Source: Pantoea sp. IMH
GTDB taxonomy: Bacteria; Pseudomonadota; Gammaproteobacteria; Enterobacterales; Enterobacteriaceae
Length of the DNA stretch: 64,000 bases
Assembly: GCF_000599885.1 (NCBI RefSeq)
Contig: NZ_JFGT01000005.1
Location: forward strand, 186,001 to 250,000
Direction of reading: 5' to 3'
The notes beneath the pieces are model-generated. The model saw nothing but the letters and a program-made list of their open reading frames with translations. It made no database searches and was not told where the DNA came from. Shown piece after piece: positions 19,948 to 30,634 of the stretch (positions within the stretch are counted from its first letter, which is position 1; each line of letters opens with the position of its first letter). Made by a program: the position numbers and the translations under genes.

Positions 19948-20766
19948 ATGAAAAAAAATCGCGCTTTTTTAAAATGGGCGGGGGGTAAATTCCCGCTGCT
20001 TGATGATATCCAACGTCATCTTCCCGACGGGGATTGCCTGGTTGAGCCCTTTGTTGGCGCAGGCTCCGTCTTCCTGAATACCCACTATTCGCGCTATATC
20101 CTGGCGGATATCAACAGCGATCTGATCAACCTCTATAACGTCGTGAAAACCCGCGTTGGGGAGTTTACGGCCGATGCCCGCGAACTCTTTACCAGCGAGA
20201 GCAACGAGGCGGATTTCTACTACGCCCGTCGCCAGGAATTCAACCGTTGTGACGATCCCTATCGCCGTGGCGTGCTGTTTTTATACCTGAACCGTCACTG
20301 CTATAACGGCCTGTGCCGTTATAATCTGAGCGGTGAATTCAACGTACCGTTCGGGCGTTACCGTAAGCCCTATTTTCCTGAAGATGAGCTTTTCTGGTTT
20401 TCAGAGCGCGCCCAGAATGCGACCTTTGTCTGTGAATCGTACGATGTTACGCTGAGCAGGGCGCCACAGAATGCGGTGGTCTACTGCGATCCGCCCTATG
20501 CGCCGCTGTCGGCGACCTCAAACTTTACCGCGTACCATACCAACAGCTTCAGCCTGTTGCAGCAGCAGCATCTGGCCGAACTGGCCGTGAAGCTGTCTCA
20601 GGAGAGTCGTATTCCGGTGCTGATCTCTAATCACGATACGCCGCTGACCAGGCTCTGGTATCAGGCGGCAGAGCTGCACCAGATCAAAGCCCGCCGGTCC
20701 ATCAGCCGTAACGGGACCGGGCGGAATCAGGTCGATGAGCTACTGGCGTTGTTTGCCAGCCGCTGA
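19948..20766 (+). CDS. dam: DNA adenine methyltransferase Dam
   Basis: 272 residues. It methylates adenine in GATC and serves mismatch repair strand choice and replication timing. The SAM-binding FLKWAGGKFPL and VEPFVGAGSVF and the catalytic DPPY (in VYCDPPYAPLSAT) are present. The start at 19948 (MKKNRAFLKWAGG) matches E. coli; the frame is open back to 19858 but not conserved there. It sits between damX and rpe. Confidence 0.98.
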   Translation: MKKNRAFLKWAGGKFPLLDDIQRHLPDGDCLVEPFVGAGSVFLNTHYSRYILADINSDLINLYNVVKTRVGEFTADARELFTSESNEADFYYARRQEFNRCDDPYRRGVLFLYLNRHCYNGLCRYNLSGEFNVPFGRYRKPYFPEDELFWFSERAQNATFVCESYDVTLSRAPQNAVVYCDPPYAPLSATSNFTAYHTNSFSLLQQQHLAELAVKLSQESRIPVLISNHDTPLTRLWYQAAELHQIKARRSISRNGTGRNQVDELLALFASR

Positions 20767-20818
20767 TCCTTAACTGCGTTACGTGCCTCATCACAGGCGC
20801 GCTAATTGGGAGAAATGG

Positions 20819-21505
20819 ATGAAACAGTTCTTACTTGCCCCATCAATTCTGTCAGCCGATTTTGCCCGTCTGGGCGAGGATACGGCCAAAGCGCTGGCCG
20901 CCGGGGGTGACGTTGTGCACTTCGACGTGATGGACAATCATTATGTCCCCAATCTGACCATGGGGCCGATGGTGCTTAAAGCGCTACGCGATTACGGCAT
21001 CACCGCGCCGATTGACGTGCATCTGATGGTGAAACCCGTCGATCGCCTGATCCCTGCTTTCGCCGAAGCTGGTGCCAGTTACATCACCTTCCATCCTGAA
21101 GCCTCTGAGCACGTTGACCGTTCGCTGCAGTTGATCAAAGAGCACGGCTGTAAAGCCGGTCTGGTTTTTAATCCAGCCACCTCGCTCAGCTATCTTGATT
21201 ACGTCATGGACAAAGTTGACGTCATTCTGCTGATGTCGGTCAATCCGGGCTTTGGCGGCCAGTCATTTATTCCAGGTACGCTGGACAAACTGCGCCAGGC
21301 GCGCAGGATGATCGACCAAAGCGGTTACGATATCCGTCTGGAAGTGGATGGCGGCGTTAAGGTGGAAAATATCGGCGAGATCGCCGACGCGGGCGCAGAT
21401 ATGTTCGTTGCCGGCTCGGCAATTTTTGGCCAGCCTGACTACAAAAAAGTTATCGACGCGATGCGTAATGAACTGGAGAAATCACGACATGGCGCATTTC
21501 ACTAA
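20819..21505 (+). CDS. rpe: Ribulose-phosphate 3-epimerase
   Basis: 228 residues, a TIM-barrel enzyme of the pentose phosphate pathway that interconverts ribulose-5-P and xylulose-5-P. Signatures are [31 protein letters not shown] and LEVDGGVK. The start [19 protein letters not shown] is at 20819, just after a GGGAG site; an ATG 36 nt upstream would add non-conserved residues. The last 17 nt overlap gph. Confidence 0.98.
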   Translation: MKQFLLAPSILSADFARLGEDTAKALAAGGDVVHFDVMDNHYVPNLTMGPMVLKALRDYGITAPIDVHLMVKPVDRLIPAFAEAGASYITFHPEASEHVDRSLQLIKEHGCKAGLVFNPATSLSYLDYVMDKVDVILLMSVNPGFGGQSFIPGTLDKLRQARRMIDQSGYDIRLEVDGGVKVENIGEIADAGADMFVAGSAIFGQPDYKKVIDAMRNELEKSRHGAFH

Positions 21506-22166
21506 TATCCGCGCACTGGCGTTTGACCTTGATGGTACGCTGATTGACAGCGCACCAGGCCTGACCAGCGCGGTGGATGCGACGCTCACGGCGCTGGGTT
21601 TTCCCGCCGCGGGCGTGGAAAGAGTCTCCACCTGGATCGGTAACGGCGCGGATATCCTTATTGCGCGAGCGCTCACCTGGGCCGCCGGGCGCGAGCCTGA
21701 TGAGGGGATGCTCGCTGATGCGCGCGTGATGCTGGATGCCCACTACGCAACCACCATCAAAAGCGGCAGCAAACTCTTTCCACAGGTGAAAGAGGGACTC
21801 GCCGCGATCGCCGCTACCGGATTGCCAATGGCTATCGTTACCAATAAGCCCACGCCTTTTGTGGCGCCCTTACTGGCATCGTTGGGCATTGCTGAGTTTT
21901 TCTCGCTGATTATCGGCGGGGATGACGTGGTGGCGAAGAAGCCGCATCCGGCACCGCTGTTTCTGGTGCTGGGTAAGTTTGGCCTACTGCCTTCAGAGCT
22001 GGTCTTTGTCGGGGATTCCCGCAATGATATTCTGGCGGCCCAGGCGGCAGGCTGCCCCAGCGTCGGCATGTCGTTCGGCTACAACTATGGAGAGCCGATT
22101 GCTTCCAGCAATCCGACCGTCGTACTCGACAACTTTAACGATTTGTTGCCCACTTTAGGGCTGTAA
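21489..22166 (+). CDS. gph: Phosphoglycolate phosphatase
   Basis: 225-residue HAD-superfamily phosphatase that removes 2-phosphoglycolate formed during repair of damaged DNA ends. HAD motif I is [11 protein letters not shown], motif II is in VTNKPTPF and motifs III/IV are KKPHP and VGDSRNDI. It is shorter than E. coli Gph (252) owing to a shorter cap insert and C-terminus. Its start lies inside the end of rpe (17-nt overlap), indicating coupling. Confidence 0.95.
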   Translation: MAHFTNIRALAFDLDGTLIDSAPGLTSAVDATLTALGFPAAGVERVSTWIGNGADILIARALTWAAGREPDEGMLADARVMLDAHYATTIKSGSKLFPQVKEGLAAIAATGLPMAIVTNKPTPFVAPLLASLGIAEFFSLIIGGDDVVAKKPHPAPLFLVLGKFGLLPSELVFVGDSRNDILAAQAAGCPSVGMSFGYNYGEPIASSNPTVVLDNFNDLLPTLGL

Positions 22167-22183
22167 TTATCAGGACGAAAATC

Positions 22184-23185
22184 ATGAAACCCATCGTATT
22201 TAGCGGCGCACAGCCTTCCGGCGAACTGACCATCGGTAACTATATGGGTGCGCTGCGTCAGTGGGTCAACATGCAGGATGATTTCAACTGCATCTACTGC
22301 ATCGTGGATCTGCATGCCATTACCGTGCGCCAGGATCCGTCCGCGCTGCGTAAGGCGACGCTGGATACGCTGGCGCTCTACCTTGCCTGCGGTATTGACC
22401 CGAAAAAGAGCACCATCTTTGTTCAGTCGCATGTGCCTGAGCATACCCAGCTGAGCTGGATCCTGAACTGCTACACCTATTTTGGTGAGCTGAGCCGTAT
22501 GACGCAGTTTAAGGACAAATCGGCACGCTATGAAGAAAACATCAATGCGGGCCTGTTTGACTATCCGGTGCTGATGGCGGCGGATATCCTGCTTTATCAG
22601 ACCACCCAGGTGCCGGTGGGCGAAGATCAGAAGCAGCATCTGGAGCTCAGCCGCGACGTCGCAGCGCGCTTCAACGCGCTCTACGGCGAGGTGTTCAAAG
22701 TGCCGGAGCCGCTGATTCCTAAATCCGGCGCGCGCGTGATGTCACTGCTGGAACCCACTAAAAAGATGTCCAAGTCGGATGACAACCGCAATAACGTGAT
22801 CGGCCTGCTGGAAGATCCTAAAGCGGTGGTGAAAAAGATTAAACGCGCCATGACCGACGGTGATGAGCCGCCGGTCGTACGTTATGACGTTAAAAACAAG
22901 GCGGGCGTCTCTAACCTGCTGGATATTCTCAGCGGCGTGACCGGCAAAAGCATTCCTGAACTGGAACAGCAGTTTGAAGGGCAGATGTATGGCCATCTGA
23001 AAGGGGCGGTGGCGGAAGCCGTATCCGGCATGCTGAGCGAGCTGCAGGAGCGCTATCATCGCTATCGTAACGACGAAGCTTTCCTTGAGCAGGTGATGCG
23101 TGAAGGAGCAACGAAAGCCCGGGCACAGGCGCAGGAAACGCTGAAGAAAGTCTACGATGCCGTCGGCTTTGTGGCGCAGCCCTGA
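22184..23185 (+). CDS. trpS: Tryptophanyl-tRNA synthetase
   Basis: 333-residue class I synthetase charging tRNA-Trp. The HIGH-like signature is [16 protein letters not shown] and the KMSKS loop is KKMSKSDDN. It matches E. coli TrpS over its whole length. It is the last gene of the aroK cluster and is followed by a terminator. Confidence 0.98.
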   Translation: MKPIVFSGAQPSGELTIGNYMGALRQWVNMQDDFNCIYCIVDLHAITVRQDPSALRKATLDTLALYLACGIDPKKSTIFVQSHVPEHTQLSWILNCYTYFGELSRMTQFKDKSARYEENINAGLFDYPVLMAADILLYQTTQVPVGEDQKQHLELSRDVAARFNALYGEVFKVPEPLIPKSGARVMSLLEPTKKMSKSDDNRNNVIGLLEDPKAVVKKIKRAMTDGDEPPVVRYDVKNKAGVSNLLDILSGVTGKSIPELEQQFEGQMYGHLKGAVAEAVSGMLSELQERYHRYRNDEAFLEQVMREGATKARAQAQETLKKVYDAVGFVAQP

Positions 23186-23224
23186 TTAGCGCGATCCGTA
23201 ATGCGGTGAAAACCGTCTGCCATT

Positions 23225-23251
23225 AAAAAGAGAGCTACGGCTCTCTTTTTT
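23225..23251 (+). terminator. Terminator of the aroK-trpS cluster
   Basis: AAAAAGAGAGC - TACG - GCTCTCTTTTT: an 11-bp perfect stem, a stable tetraloop and a T-run. cysG converges from the right, 49 nt away, and the structure is symmetrical enough to stop it too. Confidence 0.92.
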
Positions 23252-23299
23252 GTGCCCCTGATGGGTTGCGGCTGGACCGGCTGGCGGCCCGCCAACGGC

Positions 23300-24673
23300 T
23301 CAGGCGGACTGAGAAAGGTTAAGCTTGTGGCGCAGCGTGACAACCCGGCCAACGATAATCAGGCTCGGGCTTTGCACCTGCTGTGCCAGCTCCGCCAGCT
23401 GCGTCAGCGTGCCGTCCACCACGCGCTGGCGAACACTGGTTCCATTCTCTACCAGTGCCACCGGCATGTCAGCAGCCATCCCCTGAGCAAGCAGCTGACG
23501 CTGGATCTCCGGTGCCTGAGACAATCCCATATAGAACACCAGCGTCTGCTGCTCTGCCGCCAGCTTTGACCAGTCGAGCTGGTTTTCATGCTTCAGATGG
23601 CCCGTCACCAGACGTACGCTCTGCGCATGATCGCGGTGGGTCAGCGGGATACCCGCATAAGCGGAACAGCCCGATGCAGCGGTGATGCCCGGTACGACAG
23701 AGAAGGGGATGTGATGCGCCGCAAGGGTTTCCAGCTCTTCGCCGCCCCGGCCAAAAATGAAAGGATCGCCGCCCTTAAGGCGCACCACGCGTTTACCCTG
23801 CTGCGCGTGATGCAGCAGGATCTGGTTAATCTCTTCCTGAGGCACGCAGTGGTGACCAGCGCGTTTGCCGACAAAAAGCCGTTCAGCATCACGCCGGACA
23901 AGCTCAAGGATCTCTTCTGAAACCAGGCGGTCGTAGATGACGATATCCGCCTGCTGAAGCTGCTGTAAGCCTTTCAGCGTCAGCAGACCGGCGTCGCCAG
24001 GGCCAGCGCCTACCAGCACTACTTCCCCCCGGTCACTTAGCGGCGCCTGGAACAGCGCCTCGGTCAGTTTTTCAACCTGTGGCGCGTCATCGCTGGCCAG
24101 CGATTGTGCCAGACGATCATGGCTGAACAATTTTTCCCAGAAGCGCCGGCGCTGTGACATTTCGCTGAAATCCTGTTTCACTCTCTGCCTGAGCGAACCG
24201 GCGAAAGCCGCGATTTTACCCAGATGCTGCGGCAGCAGCGCCTCGATTTTTTCCCGCAGCAAACGGGCCATAACCGGCGCGCGGCCACCGCTGGAAACGG
24301 CGACCAGCAGCGGGGAGCGGTCAATGATAGATGGCATGATGACGCTCGCGGCTTCCGGTGCATCCACGACGTTACAGAATATCTGCCTTTCTTCCGCTGC
24401 CGTCTGAACCTGCTGATTGACCTCATGACTGTCGGTGGCGGCAATGGCCAGCCAGCACGCCGCCAGCATTTCCGCTTCGAAAGTGCCTTCGATCAAGGTC
24501 AGCTGGCCCGTCTGCTGCCATTCATGAAACGGCGCGGAGAAGTGAGGTGCGCAGACCCGCAGATCGGCACCGGCTTTCAGCAGCAGCCGTGCTTTACGCT
24601 CTGCGACTTCACCGCCGCCCACCAGCAGACAAGCTCTGCCACGAAGCTGGCAAAAAAGGGGAAGATAATCCAT
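23300..24673 (-). CDS. cysG: Siroheme synthase CysG
   Basis: 457-residue trifunctional enzyme making siroheme from uroporphyrinogen III. The N-terminal half (about 1-210) is the NAD-dependent precorrin-2 dehydrogenase/ferrochelatase, with [14 protein letters not shown] and [14 protein letters not shown]. The C-terminal half (about 215-450) is the SAM-dependent methyltransferase, with [15 protein letters not shown] and [16 protein letters not shown]. Siroheme is the cofactor of NirB encoded upstream, and the three genes share one direction. E. coli has nirC between nirD and cysG; here only a 74-nt gap is present. Confidence 0.97.
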   Translation of the reverse strand: MDYLPLFCQLRGRACLLVGGGEVAERKARLLLKAGADLRVCAPHFSAPFHEWQQTGQLTLIEGTFEAEMLAACWLAIAATDSHEVNQQVQTAAEERQIFCNVVDAPEAASVIMPSIIDRSPLLVAVSSGGRAPVMARLLREKIEALLPQHLGKIAAFAGSLRQRVKQDFSEMSQRRRFWEKLFSHDRLAQSLASDDAPQVEKLTEALFQAPLSDRGEVVLVGAGPGDAGLLTLKGLQQLQQADIVIYDRLVSEEILELVRRDAERLFVGKRAGHHCVPQEEINQILLHHAQQGKRVVRLKGGDPFIFGRGGEELETLAAHHIPFSVVPGITAASGCSAYAGIPLTHRDHAQSVRLVTGHLKHENQLDWSKLAAEQQTLVFYMGLSQAPEIQRQLLAQGMAADMPVALVENGTSVRQRVVDGTLTQLAELAQQVQSPSLIIVGRVVTLRHKLNLSQSA

Positions 24674-24747
24674 ACGAGACGCACTCCAGAGAAGAAAAAA
24701 GGCCGCTGTCAGGCGGCCACGAACGGAAGGGGCAGCGACCTGACGTT

Positions 24748-25074
24748 TCAGGCAGCCACTTCAACCATGCCATCTTTGACGCGCGTCGGGAAGGCAGCCA
24801 CCGAGCGGCGCTCATCCTCCATACACAAGCCGTCGCTCAGGCGGAAGCGCTGCTTTTTCAGCGGACTGGCTACCCACAGCGTCTGCTGATGCTCGGCAAT
24901 AATACCGCGCGAGAGCACGCTGGCCTGCGCAAAAGGATCGATATTGCTGATAGCGAAGACGTCGTCGTCCTCGCGGGGACGGAATATCGCTATCTGATGT
25001 TGTCCGACTTTCGCGCACACGCCGGTGCCGGGAATAATGGCGTTAACGGCGCAAATCTGATGCCACTGACTCAT
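24748..25074 (-). CDS. nirD: Nitrite reductase (NADH) small subunit
   Basis: 108 residues, matching E. coli NirD in length and sequence ([41 protein letters not shown]). It has a Rieske-like fold but lacks the usual paired Cys/His ligands, as NirD proteins do. It partners NirB in cytoplasmic nitrite reduction to ammonium. Its start overlaps the nirB stop by 4 nt. Confidence 0.97.
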   Translation of the reverse strand: MSQWHQICAVNAIIPGTGVCAKVGQHQIAIFRPREDDDVFAISNIDPFAQASVLSRGIIAEHQQTLWVASPLKKQRFRLSDGLCMEDERRSVAAFPTRVKDGMVEVAA

Positions 25075-27605
25075 ACGTTTTCCTCCAACAGCGTGACGGG
25101 GATGCGTTCTTCAGGTCGGGCGGGACGATGCTGATCGCGTTCGGCAACGACCTGCACCAGCGGATCGCGCTGCGTGTCATTAATAAAGTGCGAGAATCGG
25201 GCGAGCTGGTTTGCATCCGCGAGGGTTGCCTGCCATTCACAGACGACATTTGCGCGCAGTCGGGCAATGTCCTCCTCCAGCTGAGCATTCAGACCGAGTT
25301 TGTCATCAATAATCACCTGGCGCAGGTAGTCGATACCGCCTTCAAGGCTGCCCAGCCAGAGTGAAGTACGCTGGAGCTTATCGGCGGTACGGATATAAAG
25401 CATCATAAAACGATCGAGATAGCGGATCAGCGTCTCTTTATCCAGATCGGCGGCCAGCAAATCGGCATGGCGGGGCTTCATACCACCGTTGCCGCAAAGA
25501 TAGAGGTTCCAGCCTTTTTCCGTAGCGATAATACCGACGTCTTTCCCCTGTGCCTCGGCACATTCGCGGGTACAGCCGGATACGCCGAACTTCATTTTAT
25601 GCGGCGTACGAATGCCCTTATAGCGGTTCTCCAGCTCAACGCCGAGGCCGACGCTGTCACCCACGCCAAAACGGCACCAGCTGCTGCCCACGCAGGTTTT
25701 CGCCATGCGCAGCGCTTTAGCGTAAGCGTGTCCGGTTTCGAAACCTGCGGCGATCAGCTGGGACCAGATGGCAGGCAGGTCATCCTTCTGGGCACCGAAA
25801 AGCGCGATACGTTGCGATCCGGTAATCTTGGTATAGAGATTGTAGCGACGACCGATTTCACCGATGGCGACCAGACCTTCCGGCGTAATTTCACCGCCAG
25901 CCGAGCGGGGGATCACGGAGTAAGTGCCATCTTTCTGGATATTCCCCAGGAAATTATCGTTGCTGTCCTGAAGGGGGGTGTGCTGAGGCTTCAGCACATA
26001 GTCATTCCAGCAGGAGGCCAGCAGCGATCCGACCGTCGGTTTACAGACTTCACAGCCGTAGCCGCTACCGTGTTTTGCCAGCAGCTGCTCAAAGGATTTG
26101 ATCTCTTCAACGCGGATAAGATGATAAAGCTCCTGACGGGAATAGCTGAAGTGTTCGCAAAGGTGATTATTCACCTCAATGCCCTGACGGCTCAGTTCGG
26201 CGTTGAGAACCTGCGTCATTAGCGGTACGCAACCGCCGCAGCCGGTACCCGCTTTGGTTTCAGCCTTCAGCGCGGCCACCGTGTGGCAACCGTTCTGAAT
26301 GGCGCTGATAAGATCGCCTTTGGTGACGTCAAAGCAGGAACAAATCTGGGCGGTTTCCGGTAGTGACTCCACGCCGATCGCCGGTTTGCTCCCCGCATGG
26401 CCAGGTAAAATCAGCGCGTCGGGATGTTCCGGCAGCTCAATGGCGTTCAGCATCAGCTGCAGCAGGTTACCGTAGTCGCTGGTGTCTCCCACCAGCACCG
26501 CGCCCAGCAGCGTTTTATTGTCCGCACTGACCACCAGTCGCTTGTAAATCTCTTTATTTTCATCCAGATAAACGTAGCTGCGTGCGCCTTCCGTACGGCC
26601 ATGCGCATCGCCAATGCCGCCCACGTCAACGCCCAGCAGCTTCAGCTTGGCGCTCATATCCGCGCCGGTAAAGGCATTATCGTTGCCCAGCAGATGGTCA
26701 CAGGTCACCTGAGCCATTTTGTAGCCGGGCGCGACCAGCCCATATACGCGGTTTTGCCAGGCGGCACATTCGCCGATGGCGTAAATGTCCGCATCGGCGG
26801 TCTGGCAACGATCGTTAATCAACACGCCGCCGCGCTGGCCCAAAGGCAGCTCGCACTGTTTAGCCAGTTTGTCCTGAGGGCGGATACCGGTAGAGAAGAC
26901 GATGAAATCGACTTCAAGTTCGCTGCCGTCGGCAAACTGGAGCGTTTTACCGCCTTCAGGCCGATCGATAATTTGCTGCGTATTTTTGCTGGTATGAACG
27001 CGCACGCCCATGCGTTCGATTTTCTGCCGTAGCTGCTGTCCGCCCATCGGGTCGAGCTGCTCAGCCATCAGCACCGGCGCAAATTCAATAACGTGCGTTT
27101 CCACACCCAGGTTTTTCAGCGCGCCGGCGGCTTCCAGACCCAGCAGACCACCGCCGACCACCACGCCACGCTTGCTGCGGCGGGCGCAGGCTTCGATCGC
27201 GTTCAGATCTTCAATGGTGCGGTAAACAAAACAGTCCTGCCCGTTGGCACCTTTGATCGGCGGGACCCAGGGATAAGAACCGGTCGCCATCACCAGTTTA
27301 TCGTACTGCACGGCGCGGCCACTGCTGGAGTAAACGACCTTTTCCTGCCGGTTGATACTGAGTGCCCGCTCGCCGATCAGCACTTCAACGTTGTGTTTCT
27401 GGTAGAAGCCATCGCGGACCAGAGAGAGTTCTTCCGCCGTATGATGGGAGAAGTAAGCAGAAAGGTGTACGCGGTCATAGGCCACGCGGGGTTCTTCACA
27501 AAAAACGGTGATGGCAAACTGGCCAGGCGCTGATTTTTCGACCAGCTCTTCAATCAAACGGTGGCCAACCATGCCGTTGCCAATAATGACGAGTCGGATG
27601 CTCAT
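25071..27605 (-). CDS. nirB: Nitrite reductase (NADH) large subunit
   Basis: 844 residues. From the N-terminus: an FAD/NADH pyridine-nucleotide oxidoreductase domain (VIIGNGMVGHRLIE; VVGGGLLGLEAAGAL), a BFD-like [2Fe-2S] region (CSCFDVTKGD and CGGCVP), then the siroheme/[4Fe-4S] sulfite/nitrite reductase domain with CTRECAEAQGKD and CGNGGMKPR. It reduces nitrite to ammonium with NADH during anaerobic growth. The promoter carries an FNR site and a NarL/NarP site at 27663-27705. Confidence 0.98.
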   Translation of the reverse strand: MSIRLVIIGNGMVGHRLIEELVEKSAPGQFAITVFCEEPRVAYDRVHLSAYFSHHTAEELSLVRDGFYQKHNVEVLIGERALSINRQEKVVYSSSGRAVQYDKLVMATGSYPWVPPIKGANGQDCFVYRTIEDLNAIEACARRSKRGVVVGGGLLGLEAAGALKNLGVETHVIEFAPVLMAEQLDPMGGQQLRQKIERMGVRVHTSKNTQQIIDRPEGGKTLQFADGSELEVDFIVFSTGIRPQDKLAKQCELPLGQRGGVLINDRCQTADADIYAIGECAAWQNRVYGLVAPGYKMAQVTCDHLLGNDNAFTGADMSAKLKLLGVDVGGIGDAHGRTEGARSYVYLDENKEIYKRLVVSADNKTLLGAVLVGDTSDYGNLLQLMLNAIELPEHPDALILPGHAGSKPAIGVESLPETAQICSCFDVTKGDLISAIQNGCHTVAALKAETKAGTGCGGCVPLMTQVLNAELSRQGIEVNNHLCEHFSYSRQELYHLIRVEEIKSFEQLLAKHGSGYGCEVCKPTVGSLLASCWNDYVLKPQHTPLQDSNDNFLGNIQKDGTYSVIPRSAGGEITPEGLVAIGEIGRRYNLYTKITGSQRIALFGAQKDDLPAIWSQLIAAGFETGHAYAKALRMAKTCVGSSWCRFGVGDSVGLGVELENRYKGIRTPHKMKFGVSGCTRECAEAQGKDVGIIATEKGWNLYLCGNGGMKPRHADLLAADLDKETLIRYLDRFMMLYIRTADKLQRTSLWLGSLEGGIDYLRQVIIDDKLGLNAQLEEDIARLRANVVCEWQATLADANQLARFSHFINDTQRDPLVQVVAERDQHRPARPEERIPVTLLEENV

Positions 27606-27662
27606 TTTTGCCTCACAATGCGAAATAATGAGGCTACGATAACCTGCCCGAAGGGGCAGTTA

Positions 27663-27676
27663 TTGATGTATATCAA
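27663..27676 (-). promoter_or_regulatory. FNR site of the nirB promoter
   Basis: TTGATGTATATCAA is a perfect match to the FNR consensus TTGAT-N4-ATCAA. Placed at -41.5 as in E. coli nirB, it predicts transcription starting near 27628, 23 nt before the nirB start codon. It explains anaerobic induction of nirBD-cysG. Confidence 0.88.
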
Positions 27677-27689
27677 TCCCCTTTTTAAA

Positions 27690-27705
27690 TACTCCTTAGT
27701 GGGTA
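27690..27705 (-). promoter_or_regulatory. NarL/NarP 7-2-7 site of the nirB promoter
   Basis: On the nirB strand the 16-mer reads TACCCACTAAGGAGTA, two heptamers in inverted orientation with a 2-bp spacer. It differs by one base from the E. coli nirB site as I remember it. Its centre is 28 bp upstream of the FNR site centre, which corresponds to -69.5 when FNR is at -41.5, the known E. coli geometry. Confidence 0.85.
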
Positions 27706-27854
27706 GATGGCTGATTTTTCCTGTTTTTTTGTAAGTCGAGGAAAAGGTTCAGGTTTTGGCTGAAACGTATCAGCGTGTCTTTTGACACGCCAGGTTGCAG
27801 CGGAAGAAAACGGTGGTAGGGTTAAAAGGAGCATAAACATTTGGGAGCGTTGAG

Positions 27855-29135
27855 ATGCAGGCTGGTCAATTAAGATGGATAAATCACGCGCGACTTCCCT
27901 GGCGTGAAGGTCGCTGGCAAATTGAGATCCACAACGGCAAGATTGCGCGGCTTTCGCCGCAGACCCATTTTGTGGCTCAATCTGATGCGCTGGACGCCGA
28001 GGGTGGGCTGGTTTTTCCGCCTTTTATCGAGCCTCATATTCATCTCGACACCACCCAAACCGCGGGTGAGCCGTCGTGGAACCAATCCGGCACGCTGTTT
28101 GAGGGAATTGAACGCTGGGCTGAACGCAAGGCTCTGCTCAGCCATGAGGATGTGAAGGCGCGTGCCAGGCAGACGCTTAAGTGGCAGATTGCTAACGGCA
28201 TCCAGTATGTCCGGACCCATGTTGATGTTTCCGATCCGACGCTGACGGCGCTGAAGGCCATGCTGGAAGTTAAACAGGAGATGGCGCCCTGGGTCACGCT
28301 TCAGATTGTGGCCTTTCCTCAGGAGGGAATTCTCTCCTATCCTGACGGCGAGACGCTGCTTGAAGAGGCGCTGAGGCTGGGCGCCGATGTTGTCGGAGCG
28401 ATCCCCCATTTTGAATTTACCCGCGAGTATGGCGTGGAGTCATTACATAAAACCTTCGCCCTTGCCCAGAAGTACCAGCGCATGGTGGACGTACATTGCG
28501 ATGAGATTGACGATGAGCAGTCCCGTTTTGTGGAAACGGTCGCGGCGCTGGCGCTGAAGGAAAACATGGGGGAGCGGGTGACGGCCAGCCATACGACCGC
28601 CATGCACGCCTATAACGGTGCCTATACTTCAAGACTGTTTCGCCTGCTGAAGCTCTCCGGTATCAACTTTGTCGCCAATCCTTTGGTGAATATACATTTA
28701 CAGGGGCGTTTCGATACCTACCCGAAACGCCGGGGTATCACGCGCGTTAAGGAGATGCTGGAAGCGGATATCAATGTCTGCTTCGGCCACGACGACGTCT
28801 TCGATCCCTGGTATCCACTCGGAACGGCGAATATGTTGCAGGTGCTGCATATGGGGTTGCACGTTTGCCAGCTGATGGGCTATGAGCAGATCGATGCGGG
28901 GATCAACCTCATCACTCACAACAGCGCCAGAACGCTACAGCTGCAGGACTACGGTATCCAGACCGGCAACAGCGCCAACCTGATTATCCTGCCGGCGGAG
29001 AGTGGTTTCGATGCGCTGCGCCGTCAGGTGCCGGTGTGCTATTCCATTCGTGAAGGGCGGATCATCGCCGAAACGAAGCTTAGCGAGACGAGTATTCATC
29101 TGGACGAACCTGAGCGGATCGACTTCCGGCGCTAA
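27855..29135 (+). CDS. codA: Cytosine deaminase
   Basis: 426 residues, amidohydrolase superfamily, close to E. coli CodA. It converts cytosine to uracil and ammonia. Metal ligands are visible in [29 protein letters not shown] and TASHTTAMH, and the catalytic region [18 protein letters not shown] is intact. In E. coli codA follows the cytosine permease codB; no codB is present here, so cytosine must come by another route or a distant permease. It is divergent from nirB, 249 nt away. Confidence 0.97.
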   Translation: MQAGQLRWINHARLPWREGRWQIEIHNGKIARLSPQTHFVAQSDALDAEGGLVFPPFIEPHIHLDTTQTAGEPSWNQSGTLFEGIERWAERKALLSHEDVKARARQTLKWQIANGIQYVRTHVDVSDPTLTALKAMLEVKQEMAPWVTLQIVAFPQEGILSYPDGETLLEEALRLGADVVGAIPHFEFTREYGVESLHKTFALAQKYQRMVDVHCDEIDDEQSRFVETVAALALKENMGERVTASHTTAMHAYNGAYTSRLFRLLKLSGINFVANPLVNIHLQGRFDTYPKRRGITRVKEMLEADINVCFGHDDVFDPWYPLGTANMLQVLHMGLHVCQLMGYEQIDAGINLITHNSARTLQLQDYGIQTGNSANLIILPAESGFDALRRQVPVCYSIREGRIIAETKLSETSIHLDEPERIDFRR

Positions 29136-29160
29136 AAGAAAAGGCCGGATTAACCGGCCT
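29135..29160 (-). terminator. Terminator of tsgA (also at the codA end)
   Basis: Stem AGGCCGG / CCGGCCT with an ATTAA loop. Read on the minus strand it is followed by TTTTCTTTT, so it fits termination of tsgA, which ends about 100 nt to the right. On the plus strand it follows the codA stop but lacks a T-run. Confidence 0.65.
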
Positions 29161-29263
29161 CAGACGACTGACAAACGTAACGCGTCCCGCGAGACGGAGG
29201 CCGCGGGAGAGGCTGTCAGGACGATATACTTCCGCCTGAACAGCCCCCTTCATGAAGCCAGCA

Positions 29264-30451
29264 TTAGTGGGAGGACATATGCCCATGCAGCTTATGCTTG
29301 CTGACGAAGCCGAGCAGCAGGCACATCACAAACACGACGGCGTAGAGGCCGTTAGCGGTCATCAGCGCCGCATGCGCGCCGCCTTTATCGACGATAGGGC
29401 CGGTCACTACGAAGGTGAGCATCGTACCCACGGTGCCGCAGGTCAGAATGAAGTTCACCAGCTTCGGCGAGGAGACCTTAGTCTGCAGTGAGCCGAGCGT
29501 GATAATGGTGGTGTAGATTGCGCTGGAGAAGAAGCCCAGGCTAATCATGATCCATTTCAGCATCGAGGCATCATCACTGCTGACAAACCAGTACATCAGC
29601 AGGGTGGCCATCAACGCCAGCACGGTAAGAATACGCTGAGGATCGAAGAAACGAAGGATGGCGCTGAACGCCCACATGCCGATCATGTATGAGGTCCAGA
29701 AATTCCCCACCAGTCCGCCTGCCTGGGTGATATCCATGCCCATGGTTTTGGTCGCGTAAAGCGGCACCCAGCCAATGAAGCCAAGCTGGCCCAGGATGTA
29801 GCAAAGGGCGGCAACGGACAGAAACAGAACGCCAATACCCCATTTCTCTTTTTGCGCGGCCTGCTGCTGATTCGGCGCTTTTTTACCCAGTACGGGGAAT
29901 TCGAAACAGAGTGCCAGCACGAAAATAACCACGTAAATCACGCCGATACAGGCATAAACCCAGTACCACGGCAGTGCACGGGCCAGAATGGCGGCGGCGA
30001 TAATCGGGAAAATGGTACCGGCCATGCTGAAGAAGGAGTCGGTAAACAACAACCGGGAACCGCGCTGACGGCCTTCATAGAGATGGGTAATCAGGAAGGT
30101 ACCGATCGACATCGTGATGCCGCTGACCACGCCAAGCACAAACATACAGAGCGAGAAGACGCTAAGATTGTGGCTGGTCATTAATCCCAGCACCGAGAGG
30201 ATCATCAGTACAAAGCCGAAGATCAGCTGGCGCTTAAGCGGAATGATTTCCATCAGCCAGGCGTTAAGAAAAACGGCGGCCAGAATGCCGGCATTCAGAA
30301 AGGTAAAGGTATTGCTCATCTGCGCGACGGGCAGCTGAAAATAATCAGCAATATTTTCCAGCACCATACCGGTCACAATCACTACCGCGCCGGTAAGCGC
30401 ATAGGAAAAGAAACTGATCCAGGTAAGACCGATTCGATCGCGATTCGTCAT
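29264..30451 (-). CDS. tsgA: MFS transporter TsgA
   Basis: 395-residue major facilitator protein with about 12 membrane helices, matching E. coli TsgA ([21 protein letters not shown]; here [21 protein letters not shown]). The conserved loop [17 protein letters not shown] is present. Transport substrate is not established; in Salmonella the gene is linked to tellurite/selenite phenotypes. Start 30451 is chosen over an upstream in-frame start by conservation. It lies between nirB/codA and ppiA as in E. coli. Confidence 0.94.
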   Translation of the reverse strand: MTNRDRIGLTWISFFSYALTGAVVIVTGMVLENIADYFQLPVAQMSNTFTFLNAGILAAVFLNAWLMEIIPLKRQLIFGFVLMILSVLGLMTSHNLSVFSLCMFVLGVVSGITMSIGTFLITHLYEGRQRGSRLLFTDSFFSMAGTIFPIIAAAILARALPWYWVYACIGVIYVVIFVLALCFEFPVLGKKAPNQQQAAQKEKWGIGVLFLSVAALCYILGQLGFIGWVPLYATKTMGMDITQAGGLVGNFWTSYMIGMWAFSAILRFFDPQRILTVLALMATLLMYWFVSSDDASMLKWIMISLGFFSSAIYTTIITLGSLQTKVSSPKLVNFILTCGTVGTMLTFVVTGPIVDKGGAHAALMTANGLYAVVFVMCLLLGFVSKHKLHGHMSSH

Positions 30452-30575
30452 AATGAAAACCTGTGAGTCAAAGGGAACGTGAAGCAGGACGCCCACGGTA
30501 AGCGGGAGGAGTGTAGCGAGATTCGTGATCGGCTTAAACGAATAATGAAATAAAAAACATTGTATGCACTAAAAT

Positions 30576-30591
30576 CGTGATTTACGTCACC
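30576..30591 (+). promoter_or_regulatory. CRP site upstream of ppiA
   Basis: CGTGATTTACGTCACC matches the CRP half-sites TGTGA-N6-TCACA at 8 of 10 positions, with correct spacing. It lies about 140 nt before ppiA in the tsgA-ppiA divergent region. E. coli ppiA is known to be CRP-controlled, so ppiA is the likely target. Confidence 0.7.
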
Positions 30592-30634
30592 GTTTATTAA
30601 CCTGCGTAAGCGTTTGCGTGTATAAAAAGCGTAC

